Shown: one piece after another, positions 8,823 through 17,432 of the stretch | Position numbering within the stretch: the stretch's first letter is position 1 | Layout: each line of letters starts with the position of its first letter | NCBI RefSeq assembly: GCF_038397755.1 | Contig: NZ_CP151637.1 | Location: forward strand, 806,001-870,000 | Length of the DNA stretch: 64,000 nucleotides | DNA from: Microbacterium sp. LWH7-1.2 | Lineage (GTDB): Bacteria > Actinomycetota > Actinomycetes > Actinomycetales > Microbacteriaceae | Direction of reading: 5' to 3' | Made by a program: the position numbers and the translations under genes | Notes under the pieces: model-generated | The model's database searches: none | Seen by the model: the letters and a program-made list of their open reading frames with translations, nothing else | Told to the model about the DNA's origin: nothing

Positions 8823-10829
8823 TCACATCGCGTTGCCGATGTAGGAGTACTTGACGAAGACGTCGGGGGCCAGGCCCGCCTCTTCGAGCACGCCTTGCAC
8901 GGCGCTCAGCATGTAGCTGGAGTCCCAGCCCATGTAGAGCGAGTGCTGGTCGTCGAGGCGGTCCCACTGGCCGTTCCAGGACTGCGCCGTGTAGACCGGG
9001 CCGCCCCGGCGCGCGCTGTACGCGACGACCGCCTCTCGGGCGTCCGCCCAGAGCCGCTTGAAGACGCGGTTGAAGAGGTACTTGACGTCGGGCACCTCCC
9101 AGTGCTCGCCGCAGTACTCGACGTACGACCACTCGCGGTGCCAGCCCGGGGGCCATCCGCGGCGGCGGACGGCGTCGAGGATCGGGGTCAGGCCGTCATC
9201 GTCGATCGCCGGGCCGCCCGGACGCTTCCAGACCTCGACGAACCGTCCGGTGAGCCGCGTCGATCGTTCCGCGATCGCGGCCGTGCCCCATGAGGGCAGG
9301 TCGGCGAGCTCGGCCGTGGTCGAGACGGCGCTGCGGGCGTACAGCGCCTGCTTCTCGGGGAACGACCGGTCGAAGGCGCGGACGGCGAGGTCCTCCTCGA
9401 GAACCGTGAGGTTGCCGATCGTCTTCGCGAGCGCGCGATGGCTGTTCTGCTCGTCGTCGGTGTACGACGCCCACTCGCGGACGCCGTCGCCCGACCAGCC
9501 GTCGCCGGGGGCGAGCGGGAAGATGTGCTCGACGTCGAGGCCCCCCGCTCCGTCCACCCCGGCGATGCGGCCGAGGACGTAGGCCGCGTGGGGGAGTTCC
9601 GAGTACTTGAGGGCGACAGCGACGCGCTCGTCGGACGGCGTGATGCGTGAGATCGCCGACACGAGCGCACCTGCGCCGTCCTCGCGGGCCCGGCACAGCC
9701 GGGCGACGAGGCGGTCAACGCCCGTGCCGACGACAGCGCGACGCACGAGCAGCGACTGCACCATCTCGAGCGTGTCGATCAGTTCGTCGCGCCCGAGCGA
9801 TCCCCGCTCGAAGTCGCGGTACGCCCGCATGACCAGCGGGTACATTCCGGTGCCGAACGTGCTGAGGTAGGCGAGGTGGCGCGCGATACCGGCATCCAGA
9901 GCCTCGTTCGGCCGGAGCAGGATGCGGTACACGCGGGAGAGTTCGCGCCACTCGTCCGCATGATGCAGGAGGCCCTCGAAGTCGAGCCGGGGGAACTCGT
10001 GGCGGAAGGCGTCGTACACGCCGCGGCCGCCGACGACGGTCACCTCGCGGCCGGTCCGCATGACGAGGTACTGCCGCCAGAACTCCGCGATCGAATCGCC
10101 CGTGTTCTGCTCGATCACCTGCCAGTAGTCGACTTCGATCTCGCGTTGCTCGGAGTGATTCAGCCCCATCAGCACGTAGTTGTGGATGAGTTCGTGGTCG
10201 CGCAGCGGCTCGCCGGTGGAGTTGAGGCTCTCGAAGATCTGCTGCGCGTTGGCGCCGGCGCCGAGCGTGATCGCAACGTGCTCGAGCTTCTGGAGTCCCC
10301 GCCAGATGCGCGGCGCCTCCTCGAGACTGATCTGGCTGCGGAAGAACGCGTAATTGTCGTCGAACCGCGAGTCGCGGTGCTCCCCGGCTGCGAGCGGGAG
10401 GTCGAGCACGACGCGTTCGAACACCGACGCCCACGCCCGGTGCGGACGAAGCTTCGTGCGCGCGTCGTCGTGCGAGTGGACGAGAACGCGCTGGAGCTGA
10501 TCGGCGAGGTCGGGATCCGTTTCGCGCACCGTGTGGTGCAGAGCTGCGACCAGCAGCATGAGCGTCGTCGTGCGCTGCTGTCCGTCGATCAGCACGAGTT
10601 CCGCGTCCGACCCCTCGCCGCTCGCGGAGGAGAGGATCGATCCGATGAAGTGCATCTGCCGATCGTCGAGATCCGCGACCGCACGGATGTCGGCGAGCAG
10701 CTGCTCGCACCCGCCGATGTCCCACCGGTACTGCCGCTGATACACCGGGACCACGATCGTCCAGTCCGCGGCGGAGAGCCAGCCGATGGTGTTGACAGCA
10801 GTGGCATCGACGTTCGTGGCAGTGACCAT
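8823..10829 (-). CDS. DUF262/DUF1524 protein, GmrSD-like
   Basis: A 668-residue single-chain protein. The N-terminal DUF262 (GmrS-like) domain shows VPVYQRQYRW, HFIGSIL and LIDGQQRTTTLMLL within residues 15-100. The HNH-type DUF1524 (GmrD-like) part near residues 430-520 has DVEHIFPL and the NSHRALAKTIGNLTVL segment. A further C-terminal region of about 120 residues (545-668) is rich in aromatic residues and I cannot name it. Such proteins include type IV restriction enzymes that cut DNA with modified bases, so a role in phage defence is the best inference. No methylase or partner gene is adjacent. TAGACT (minus strand, 10839-10844) is a possible -10 element nine bases upstream. Confidence 0.87.
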   Translation of the reverse strand: MVTATNVDATAVNTIGWLSAADWTIVVPVYQRQYRWDIGGCEQLLADIRAVADLDDRQMHFIGSILSSASGEGSDAELVLIDGQQRTTTLMLLVAALHHTVRETDPDLADQLQRVLVHSHDDARTKLRPHRAWASVFERVVLDLPLAAGEHRDSRFDDNYAFFRSQISLEEAPRIWRGLQKLEHVAITLGAGANAQQIFESLNSTGEPLRDHELIHNYVLMGLNHSEQREIEVDYWQVIEQNTGDSIAEFWRQYLVMRTGREVTVVGGRGVYDAFRHEFPRLDFEGLLHHADEWRELSRVYRILLRPNEALDAGIARHLAYLSTFGTGMYPLVMRAYRDFERGSLGRDELIDTLEMVQSLLVRRAVVGTGVDRLVARLCRAREDGAGALVSAISRITPSDERVAVALKYSELPHAAYVLGRIAGVDGAGGLDVEHIFPLAPGDGWSGDGVREWASYTDDEQNSHRALAKTIGNLTVLEEDLAVRAFDRSFPEKQALYARSAVSTTAELADLPSWGTAAIAERSTRLTGRFVEVWKRPGGPAIDDDGLTPILDAVRRRGWPPGWHREWSYVEYCGEHWEVPDVKYLFNRVFKRLWADAREAVVAYSARRGGPVYTAQSWNGQWDRLDDQHSLYMGWDSSYMLSAVQGVLEEAGLAPDVFVKYSYIGNAM

Positions 10830-10926
10830 GGCCCGTCCAGTCTAGGCCGGGCTCCCCGCCTCGGAGCGGGGCTGCAGCGGCCGCCGGTTATTCACGGCGC
10901 GGGCTTCGGGGGCGTTCAGACCCCCG

Positions 10927-10942
10927 AGGTAGGCTTACCTAA
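10927..10942 (+). promoter_or_regulatory. DtxR/IdeR-like iron box
   Basis: AGGTAGGCTTACCTAA; on the other strand TTAGGTAAGCCTACCT, which matches the first 13 bases of a typical actinobacterial iron box before losing one base of spacing. It lies 52 bp upstream of the gene at 10994. Confidence 0.6.
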
Positions 10943-10993
10943 GTTGAGCCTGTTAAAACGTGCTGGCTCACTGACCGAAAGGCATGATTCGTC

Positions 10994-11767
10994 ATGGGTT
11001 ACATCAAGTCCGCCATTCTCGATGAGACCGGCTTCGTGGTGCTCGACTCCTACGGTGAGGAGGTCGACCCGAAGGAGTGGCTCTCGATCGAGTACGTCGA
11101 CTGGAAGTCGTCGGGCGACACCCGCTTCGCGCCGCTCGCGTCCGCCAAGGGCGAGATCGAGTGCAACGGGTTCTGGAACCACACACCGCCGCGCACCGAC
11201 AAGGACGGCGTCTGGATCCCCGAGCAGACCGAAAAGGCGCCGACCCTGACCCGTCGCGCGCAGGAGCCCGGCGCCAACGTCGGCCGCTGCCGCATCATCG
11301 AACTGCAGCCGAACACGTACGCCGACGCGCTGTACAACCTCCACCAGGACGACAACAACCGCCTCAACCCCGACGGCACCGGCTGGGTCGTGCGCGGCTT
11401 CTTCAACCTCACCGACGACAAGAACAGCTACTTCGTGCTGCGGGAGAACCGCACCGACCCCAGCATCGAGTACCGCGTCGCGCTTCCCGCGGGCGCTCAG
11501 CTCATCGTCGACACGCAGCGCCTGTGGCACGCCGTTCATCACGACGGCACCGAGCCGCGCTACTGCCTCATCACCTCGTGGGAGTCCGGCCCCGAGCTCG
11601 ACGCCTACATGGAGAAGTACCACGCCGTGCCCACCGCACCGCAGTTCGAGGTCGCGCAGGAGGTGCTCGACGCCGGTCAGGCCGAGCAGGCCCGCCGCGA
11701 CGCCGCGCGTGCCGCGTACTACGCCGCCAAGGGCAAGGCCGAGGTCCAGGCCATGAGCGAGGCCTGA
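10994..11767 (+). CDS. Putative Fe(II)-dependent oxygenase-like protein
   Basis: A 257-residue soluble protein that I do not recognise at gene level. Its middle resembles a cupin/2-oxoglutarate oxygenase facial triad: H-x-D in NLHQDDNN near residue 117, then a second His in RLWHAVHH near residue 180, followed by RYCLITSW, where the Arg could bind a co-substrate. The C-terminal 45 residues are Ala-, Gln- and Glu-rich and probably helical. The iron box 52 bp upstream suggests iron-controlled expression. The catalytic assignment is inference from motif order only. GAAAGG at about 10977 is the likely ribosome site. Confidence 0.6.
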   Translation: MGYIKSAILDETGFVVLDSYGEEVDPKEWLSIEYVDWKSSGDTRFAPLASAKGEIECNGFWNHTPPRTDKDGVWIPEQTEKAPTLTRRAQEPGANVGRCRIIELQPNTYADALYNLHQDDNNRLNPDGTGWVVRGFFNLTDDKNSYFVLRENRTDPSIEYRVALPAGAQLIVDTQRLWHAVHHDGTEPRYCLITSWESGPELDAYMEKYHAVPTAPQFEVAQEVLDAGQAEQARRDAARAAYYAAKGKAEVQAMSEA

Positions 11768-11784
11768 GCACCGCCTGCCTGATC

Positions 11785-11830
11785 GGAGAGGGCCCGGGAA
11801 TCACAGTCTTGTGATTTCCGGGCCCTCTCC
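11785..11830 (+). terminator. Strong stem-loop terminator
   Basis: 21-base arms (11785-11805 with 11810-11830) pair with a single G:T and close a GTCT loop directly after the oxygenase-like gene. Confidence 0.85.
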
Positions 11831-11917
11831 GCGATAATGGCGGCAGCACAACCGAACAGCACGTCATGACACCGTCACAGGTCGTAGGGGAAGACGCACC
11901 TGACGAACGGAGAGATC

Positions 11918-12421
11918 ATGGCGACACACAAAGCGCGTGGGGTGATCTTCATTCACTCCGCGCCAAGAGCGTTGTGCCCCCACCTCGAGTGGGCAGTCGG
12001 GCGAGCCCTCGGCCGCGCCGTCAGCTTCGACTGGGCGGATCAGCCGGTGCTGACCGGCAGCAGGCGCTCCGAGTTCTACTGGGAGGGTGCCGCGGGGACC
12101 GGGTCCGCCCTCGCCACGGCGATCCGCGGCTGGGAGCACCTGCGGTTCGAGGTCACGGAGGATCCCACCCCCCGCAGCGACGGCGGTCGCTGGCTGCACA
12201 CGCCCGGTCTCGGCATCCATTACGCACAGACCGATACCGCGGGCAACGTCGTGATCGGCGAGGACCGGATCCGCTATGCGATGGAGATCGCCGGTGGCGA
12301 CGCGTTCGAGCTGCAGCGCGAACTCGATGTCGCGCTGGGGGCCGCGTGGGACGAGGAGCTCGAGCCGTTCCGGCACGCGAGCGACGACGCCCCCGTCGTC
12401 TGGCTGCACAAGGTCGGCTGA
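11918..12421 (+). CDS. DUF3145 family protein
   Basis: A 167-residue actinobacterial protein of unknown role. The N-terminal GVIFIHSAPRALCPHLEWAVG is typical of DUF3145. The protein is predicted soluble and has no catalytic motif I can name. GGAGAG just upstream supports the ATG at 11918. It stands alone between two terminators, in the usual neighbourhood upstream of the fatty-acid synthesis cluster. Confidence 0.88.
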   Translation: MATHKARGVIFIHSAPRALCPHLEWAVGRALGRAVSFDWADQPVLTGSRRSEFYWEGAAGTGSALATAIRGWEHLRFEVTEDPTPRSDGGRWLHTPGLGIHYAQTDTAGNVVIGEDRIRYAMEIAGGDAFELQRELDVALGAAWDEELEPFRHASDDAPVVWLHKVG

Positions 12422-12519
12422 ACAACCCCACAGACGCAGGCGGCGCGAGGCGCCACTACCGAGGCTCGGAGGCCGTGAATCCCGGGTCGCGGGACCGCGA
12501 ACCGCCGCCTGACACGACA

Positions 12520-12550
12520 GACGCCCCCGGTCGGCTTCACCGGGGGCGTC
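12520..12550. terminator. Bidirectional terminator
   Basis: Perfect 12-bp arms GACGCCCCCGGT and ACCGGGGGCGTC close a seven-base loop and are followed by TT, between convergent DUF3145 and fabF. Confidence 0.85.
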
Positions 12551-12566
12551 TTCGCGTCAGGTGTCG

Positions 12567-13805
12567 TCAGACCGAGCGGAAGGCGACGACGGCGTTGTGG
12601 CCGCCGAAGCCGAACGAGTTGCTGATCGCGAGCTGGTCGCCGGCGCCGAGGGCGAGGGGCGAACCCGAGATGCGCAGCGGGATGTCGGGGTCCTGTGTGC
12701 TGACGTTGATGGTCGGCGGCGCCTGACGCTCGCGCAGCGCGAGGAGCGTGAAGATCGCCTCGAGCGCGCCGGTGCCGCCCAGCAGGTGGCCGGTCGCGCC
12801 CTTCGTCGCAGAGACGGGGATCTCATGGACGCGGTCGCCGAAGACGCTCAGCAGCGCCTTGTACTCGGCGATGTCGCCGGTGGGGGTCGACGTGGCGTGC
12901 GCGTTGATGTGCGTGACCTCGTCGGGCGTCGCACCCGCCTGCTCGAGCGCGAGACGGACGGCACGCGAAGCACCCAGGCCCTCCGGCTCCGGGGCCGTGA
13001 TGTGGTACGAGTCGGCCGTCACGCCGCCGCCCACGACCTCGCCGTAGATCCTCGCGCCGCGGGCCTTGGCGTGCTCCTCGGTCTCGAGGACCAGGGCCGC
13101 CGCGCCTTCGCCCATGACGAACCCGTCGCGATCGACGCTGTACGGCCGCGACGCGGTCTCGGGGGAGTCGTTGCGCTTGGACAGTGCCTGCATCGCGGCG
13201 AAGGCGGCGATCGTGAGTGGGTGGATGACCGCCTCGGCTCCGCCGGCGATGACGACGTCGGCGCGACCCGCTCGAAGGCTCTCGAAGGCGTTGACGAGCG
13301 ACTCGGTGCTCGACGCGCACGCTGAGGCGACGGTCCGCGCGTAGGCGCGGGCGTTCAGGTGCATCGAGACGGCGGCGGCGGGGGCGTTCGGCATGAGCAT
13401 CGGAACGCTCATTGGCATGACCCGGCGAGGACCCTTGGTCTTGAGCGTGTCCCAGCCGGCAAGCGTCGTCTGGAGGCCTCCGATGCCGGTCGCGAAGTCG
13501 ACGGCGAACCGCTCCGGCTCGACCTCCGGCTTCCCTGCGTCCTCCCACGCCTCGAACGCGGCGACGAGCGCGAACTGCGCGGACGGGTCGAGGCGGTTGG
13601 CGACCGGACGCTCCAGCACCGTGTCGGGCCGGACGAGCGCCTGCGCGGCGAAGGTGACGGGGAGCTGGTACTCCTCGACCCATTCCTGCTCGATGGTGTG
13701 CGTGCCGGATGCGCCGCTCAGCAGCGCCGACCAGCTCTCGGGCGCGGTGCCGCCGATCGGGGTCGACGCGCCGATGCCGGTGACGACGATACGGGGTGTG
13801 CTCAT
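12567..13805 (-). CDS. fabF: Beta-ketoacyl-ACP synthase II FabF
   Basis: The 412-residue condensing enzyme elongates acyl-ACP with malonyl-ACP. The active-site Cys is in VASACASST near residue 163; the two His residues are in NAHATSTPTGD and KGATGHLLGG; the C-terminal glycine-rich NSFGFGGHN is intact. It is the last gene of the fabD-fabH-acpP-fabF operon and is followed by a terminator. Confidence 0.97.
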   Translation of the reverse strand: MSTPRIVVTGIGASTPIGGTAPESWSALLSGASGTHTIEQEWVEEYQLPVTFAAQALVRPDTVLERPVANRLDPSAQFALVAAFEAWEDAGKPEVEPERFAVDFATGIGGLQTTLAGWDTLKTKGPRRVMPMSVPMLMPNAPAAAVSMHLNARAYARTVASACASSTESLVNAFESLRAGRADVVIAGGAEAVIHPLTIAAFAAMQALSKRNDSPETASRPYSVDRDGFVMGEGAAALVLETEEHAKARGARIYGEVVGGGVTADSYHITAPEPEGLGASRAVRLALEQAGATPDEVTHINAHATSTPTGDIAEYKALLSVFGDRVHEIPVSATKGATGHLLGGTGALEAIFTLLALRERQAPPTINVSTQDPDIPLRISGSPLALGAGDQLAISNSFGFGGHNAVVAFRSV

Positions 13806-13862
13806 GGATCAGAGTCCTCGTGATGCTGGCCGGTGGGGGCCGCGGCCCCCACCGGGATGGTC

Positions 13863-14111
13863 CTACGCCTGGTTCGACGTGATGAAGGTGACGGCGTCGC
13901 CGACGGTCTTGAGGTTCTTGACCTCGTCGTCCGGGATGGTGACGCCGAACTTCTCCTCGGCGTTGACGACGATCGTCATCATCGAGATCGAGTCGATGTC
14001 GAGGTCGTCGGTGAACGACTTCTCGAGCGCGACCTCGTCGGCCGAGATACCGGTCTCGTCGGTGATGAGCTCCGCGAGTCCCGCGAGGACCTCGTCGTTG
14101 GTGAATGCCAT
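13863..14111 (-). CDS. acpP: Acyl carrier protein
   Basis: An 82-residue acidic protein that carries acyl intermediates on phosphopantetheine. The modified Ser lies in DIDSISMM near residue 41, the normal place for the DSL motif (here DSI). It sits between fabH and fabF as in other actinobacteria. Confidence 0.97.
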   Translation of the reverse strand: MAFTNDEVLAGLAELITDETGISADEVALEKSFTDDLDIDSISMMTIVVNAEEKFGVTIPDDEVKNLKTVGDAVTFITSNQA

Positions 14112-14185
14112 GGGATTCTCCTGTTTGTTAGGGGTAGGCGTGCCCGAGCGGGCCGGGAATCAGTCTAGGGTCGCGGTTCGCCGCG

Positions 14186-15187
14186 TCAGGGAAGGACGAC
14201 GACCTGCGCGCCGAAAACCAGCCCGGCGCCGAAGCCGATCTGGAGCGCGAGTCCGCCGCTGAGCTCGGGGTGCTCCTCGAGCAGACGGTGGGTGGCCAGC
14301 GGGATGGAGGCCGCCGAGGTGTTGCCGGTCGTCTCGATGTCACGGCCGATCAGCACGGTATCGGGAAGGCCGAGCTGCTTGGCGAATTCGTCGATGATGC
14401 GCATGTTCGCCTGGTGGGGCACGAAGGCGGCGAGATCGGATGCCTCGATCCCGGCGGCCTCGAGCGCCTGGCGCGCGACCTTCACCATCTCCCAGACGGC
14501 CCAGCGGAAGACCGTAGGGCCCTCCTGGCGAAGCGTCGGCCACGGCGCGACGCCGTCCCGGAACTCCTTCAGCGTGTGGTTCATGCCGACGGCCTCGGAC
14601 TTCGAGCCGTCGGAGCCCCAGACGGTGGGCCCGATGCCGGGAGTGTCGCTGGGACCGACGACGGCCGCGCCCGCTCCGTCGCCGAGCAGGAAGGAGATGC
14701 TGCGATCCGCGGGATCGACGATGTCGCTGAGCTTCTCGGTGCCGATGACCAGCGCGTAGTGCGCGGCGCCGGCGCGCACGAGCGCGTCGGCCTGAGCCAC
14801 GCCGTATGCGAAGCCGGCGCACGCGGCGTTCAGGTCGTAGGCAGCGGCAGGGTTCGCCCCGACGCGGTCGGCGACGATGGCCGACACCGACGGGCTCTGC
14901 TTCGGGTTGCTGATCGTCGCGACGATCACGGCGTCGATCTGAGAGGGTTCCAGACCCGAGCGCTCGATCGCCTCGCGGGCGGCATCCGTTGCCAGATCGA
15001 TCGCGTCGGTCTCCGGCACCGCACGAGTGCGCGTGACGATGCCGGTGCGCTGACGGATCCACTCGTCGCTGGAGTCGATCGGGCCGATGAGATCCTCGTT
15101 CGGGACCGCGATCTCGCCGCGTGCGGCGCCGAACGAATAGATGCGCGTGTGGGCGGCACCGGTGGGCTGGATGAGGCTGCGGGTCAT
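14186..15187 (-). CDS. fabH: Beta-ketoacyl-ACP synthase III FabH
   Basis: The 333-residue enzyme starts fatty-acid synthesis by condensing an acyl-CoA primer with malonyl-ACP. The catalytic triad is visible: Cys in NAACAGF, His in PHQANMRI and Asn in GNTSAASIP. In actinobacteria FabH often prefers branched primers, but specificity is not readable here. The fabD stop at 15202 lies 14 bp upstream of the start. Confidence 0.97.
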   Translation of the reverse strand: MTRSLIQPTGAAHTRIYSFGAARGEIAVPNEDLIGPIDSSDEWIRQRTGIVTRTRAVPETDAIDLATDAAREAIERSGLEPSQIDAVIVATISNPKQSPSVSAIVADRVGANPAAAYDLNAACAGFAYGVAQADALVRAGAAHYALVIGTEKLSDIVDPADRSISFLLGDGAGAAVVGPSDTPGIGPTVWGSDGSKSEAVGMNHTLKEFRDGVAPWPTLRQEGPTVFRWAVWEMVKVARQALEAAGIEASDLAAFVPHQANMRIIDEFAKQLGLPDTVLIGRDIETTGNTSAASIPLATHRLLEEHPELSGGLALQIGFGAGLVFGAQVVVLP

Positions 15188-15201
15188 GCGAGGTACTCCG
15201 G

Positions 15202-16113
15202 TCAGGCGTCGGCGGCCACCAGGGCGGTGGCGGCCTCCAGGTCAGCGGGCGTCTTGACGGCGACGGCGGGGACTCCGCGGAGCGCGCGCTTCGCGAGCCC
15301 GACGAGCGTGCCCGCGGGGGACAGCTCCACGATGCCGGATACGCCGGCGTCGGCGAAAGACTCCATGCAGAGGTCCCAGCGCACCGGTGAAGCGACCTGG
15401 TCGACGAGCAGGTCGACGAATGCGGTGCCCGAGGCCGCCGCGGAGCCGTCGCGGTTGGTCCACAGCGTGACGCCCGGATCGGAGACGTCGTGATCGTTCG
15501 CGGCGGCGCGGAGAGTCTCGACGGCCGGAGCCATGTAGTGCGTGTGGAAGGCGCCGGCGACCTGCAGCGGGATCACGCGGGTGCCGGCGACCGGCTCGGC
15601 CGCGAGAGCCTGGAGGGCGTCGAGTGCGCCGGCGACGACGAGCTGCCCGCCGCCGTTGTAGTTCGCGGGGGAGAGGCCGAGCTCTTCGAGGCGGGCGAGG
15701 ACGGATGCCTCGTCCCCGCCGATCACGGCGCTCATGCCCGTTTCGGCTGCTGCTGCCGCCTCCGCCATCGCTCGGCCGCGGATGCCGACCAGGGTGAGCG
15801 CTGACTGTTCGCTCAGCACGCCCGCCGCCGCTGCGGCCGCGAACTCTCCGACCGAATGCCCGGCGACGCCGCCGATGCGTTCACGGTCGGGCAGTGCGTT
15901 CCACGACAGCAGGCTGGCTGCGACGATGAGCGGCTGCGCCACCTGGGTGTCGCGTATCTGATCGGCGTCCCATTCGGTGCCGGCGGCGACGAGGTCGACG
16001 CCCGACCACTCGGAGTACAGCGCGAGGCGATCCGCCGCGCCGTCCGATTCGAGCCAGGGAGTCAGGAAGCCGGGGGACTGGGATCCCTGCCCGGGGAAGA
16101 CCGCGATTCTCAC
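15202..16113 (-). CDS. fabD: Malonyl-CoA:ACP transacylase FabD
   Basis: The 303-residue enzyme loads malonate onto ACP. FPGQGSQ is at the N-terminus and the nucleophile Ser is in GHSVGEFAAA near residue 87. It is the first gene of the fab operon. The start is GTG 16113; a CAGGAT hexamer six bases upstream could be a -10 element and GGAACG a weak ribosome site. Confidence 0.96.
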   Translation of the reverse strand: MRIAVFPGQGSQSPGFLTPWLESDGAADRLALYSEWSGVDLVAAGTEWDADQIRDTQVAQPLIVAASLLSWNALPDRERIGGVAGHSVGEFAAAAAAGVLSEQSALTLVGIRGRAMAEAAAAAETGMSAVIGGDEASVLARLEELGLSPANYNGGGQLVVAGALDALQALAAEPVAGTRVIPLQVAGAFHTHYMAPAVETLRAAANDHDVSDPGVTLWTNRDGSAAASGTAFVDLLVDQVASPVRWDLCMESFADAGVSGIVELSPAGTLVGLAKRALRGVPAVAVKTPADLEAATALVAADA

Positions 16114-16207
16114 CGTTCCATCCTGTCAAGGATCAGAGAGGTCGTTCTGGCGACACCGTCACAAGAATCAACGGCGGCTTTGTGCGTGGCCCACACCGAC
16201 AGGGGGA

Positions 16208-17425
16208 TCAAGCCGGGTTGCGCCGTGCGGGCGGCCGACGGCGCGAGGCATCCGTTCCGATCGATCCGAGGATCAGTGCCGTCTGCAGGATCAGCGCCTC
16301 ACGAGGCCCGGTGGCGTCCCAGCCGATCACCTCCGACACGCGCTTGAGCCGGTAGCGCACCGTGTTCGGGTGCACGAACAGCTCGCGGGCGGTCGCCTCG
16401 AGCGACCGGCCGTTGTCGAGGTAGGCCCACAGCGTCGACACGAGGTCGGCGCTGTGCGCCTGGAGCGGTCGGTAGATGCGCTCGACCAGCGTGAGCTTGG
16501 CGAGAGGATCCCCCGCGAGCGCGCGCTCGGGGAGGAGGTCGTCCGCCTCCACCGGCCGGGGCGCGTGGCGCCACGCGCGCGCGACGGCGAATCCGGCGAG
16601 GGCCGCGCGGGCGCTCTGGCTCGCGTCGACGAGTGCCGGCACCGTGGGGCCGAGCACCAGGTAACCCCCGCCGAAGCCCGGCTCGAGACGGCGCGCGATC
16701 TCACCGAACGGAAGGTCTGTCACCGCGTCGTCCGCGACGGCCGACGGCTCGGCGCGCCCGACCACCAGCACGAGACGGGAGCCCTGCACGCCGATCAGCA
16801 CGTCGACGCCGAGCTTGCGCGCCGTCCGCCGGAGCTGGTCGACGTCGAACTGCGGGGGAGTCGTGCCGACGAGCACCGCGACCTCGCCGTGACCATGCCA
16901 GCCGAGGGCGGCGATGCGGCTCGGCAGCTCCTCGTCGGCCTCTCCGGTCAGGATGGAATCCACGACCAGCGCCTCGAGCCGCGCATCCCAGAGGCCGCGA
17001 GCCTCCGCCGCGCGGGCGTAGACGTCCGCCGCGGCGAAGGCGACCTCGCGCGAGTACAGCAGGATCGCCTCGCGCAGATGCTCCCCCTTGCCGGCGACCC
17101 GCTCCTCGGTCACCTCGACCGTCACACGGATCAGCTGCAGCGTCTGCGTCAGACTCACGCTCCGCAGCAGCTCACGAGGAGCGGCGGCGAAGATGTCGGC
17201 GGCGATCCACGGTGTCGACTCGGGCTCGTCGTACCACGAGATGAACGACGTGATGCCGGCCTGCGCCACCAGCCCGACGGCGGAGCGTCGGGCCGGCGGC
17301 ATCTCGGCATACCAGGGCAGCGTCTCCTCGAGGCGCTTGATGGTGACGGTCGCGAGGTCGCCCGAGATGCGTCGCAGCCAGGCGAGCGTCTCGACCTTGT
17401 CCATCACCTCGGTGGATTTGCCCAT
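16208..17425 (-). CDS. fasR: PucR-type regulator of fatty-acid synthesis (FasR-like)
   Basis: A 405-residue transcription factor. The C-terminal helix-turn-helix (about 345-385) reads LEATARELFVHPNTVRYRLKRV, the PucR/CdaR signature. The position directly before fabD matches streptomycete FasR, an activator of fabDHPF, and is the reason for the symbol; this is not the TetR-type FasR of mycobacteria and corynebacteria. It begins seven bases after the aceE stop, suggesting co-transcription with pyruvate dehydrogenase E1. An alternative ATG at 17404 is less likely because the family N-terminus would be cut. Confidence 0.88.
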   Translation of the reverse strand: MGKSTEVMDKVETLAWLRRISGDLATVTIKRLEETLPWYAEMPPARRSAVGLVAQAGITSFISWYDEPESTPWIAADIFAAAPRELLRSVSLTQTLQLIRVTVEVTEERVAGKGEHLREAILLYSREVAFAAADVYARAAEARGLWDARLEALVVDSILTGEADEELPSRIAALGWHGHGEVAVLVGTTPPQFDVDQLRRTARKLGVDVLIGVQGSRLVLVVGRAEPSAVADDAVTDLPFGEIARRLEPGFGGGYLVLGPTVPALVDASQSARAALAGFAVARAWRHAPRPVEADDLLPERALAGDPLAKLTLVERIYRPLQAHSADLVSTLWAYLDNGRSLEATARELFVHPNTVRYRLKRVSEVIGWDATGPREALILQTALILGSIGTDASRRRPPARRNPA

Positions 17426-17432
17426 CCGCGGG

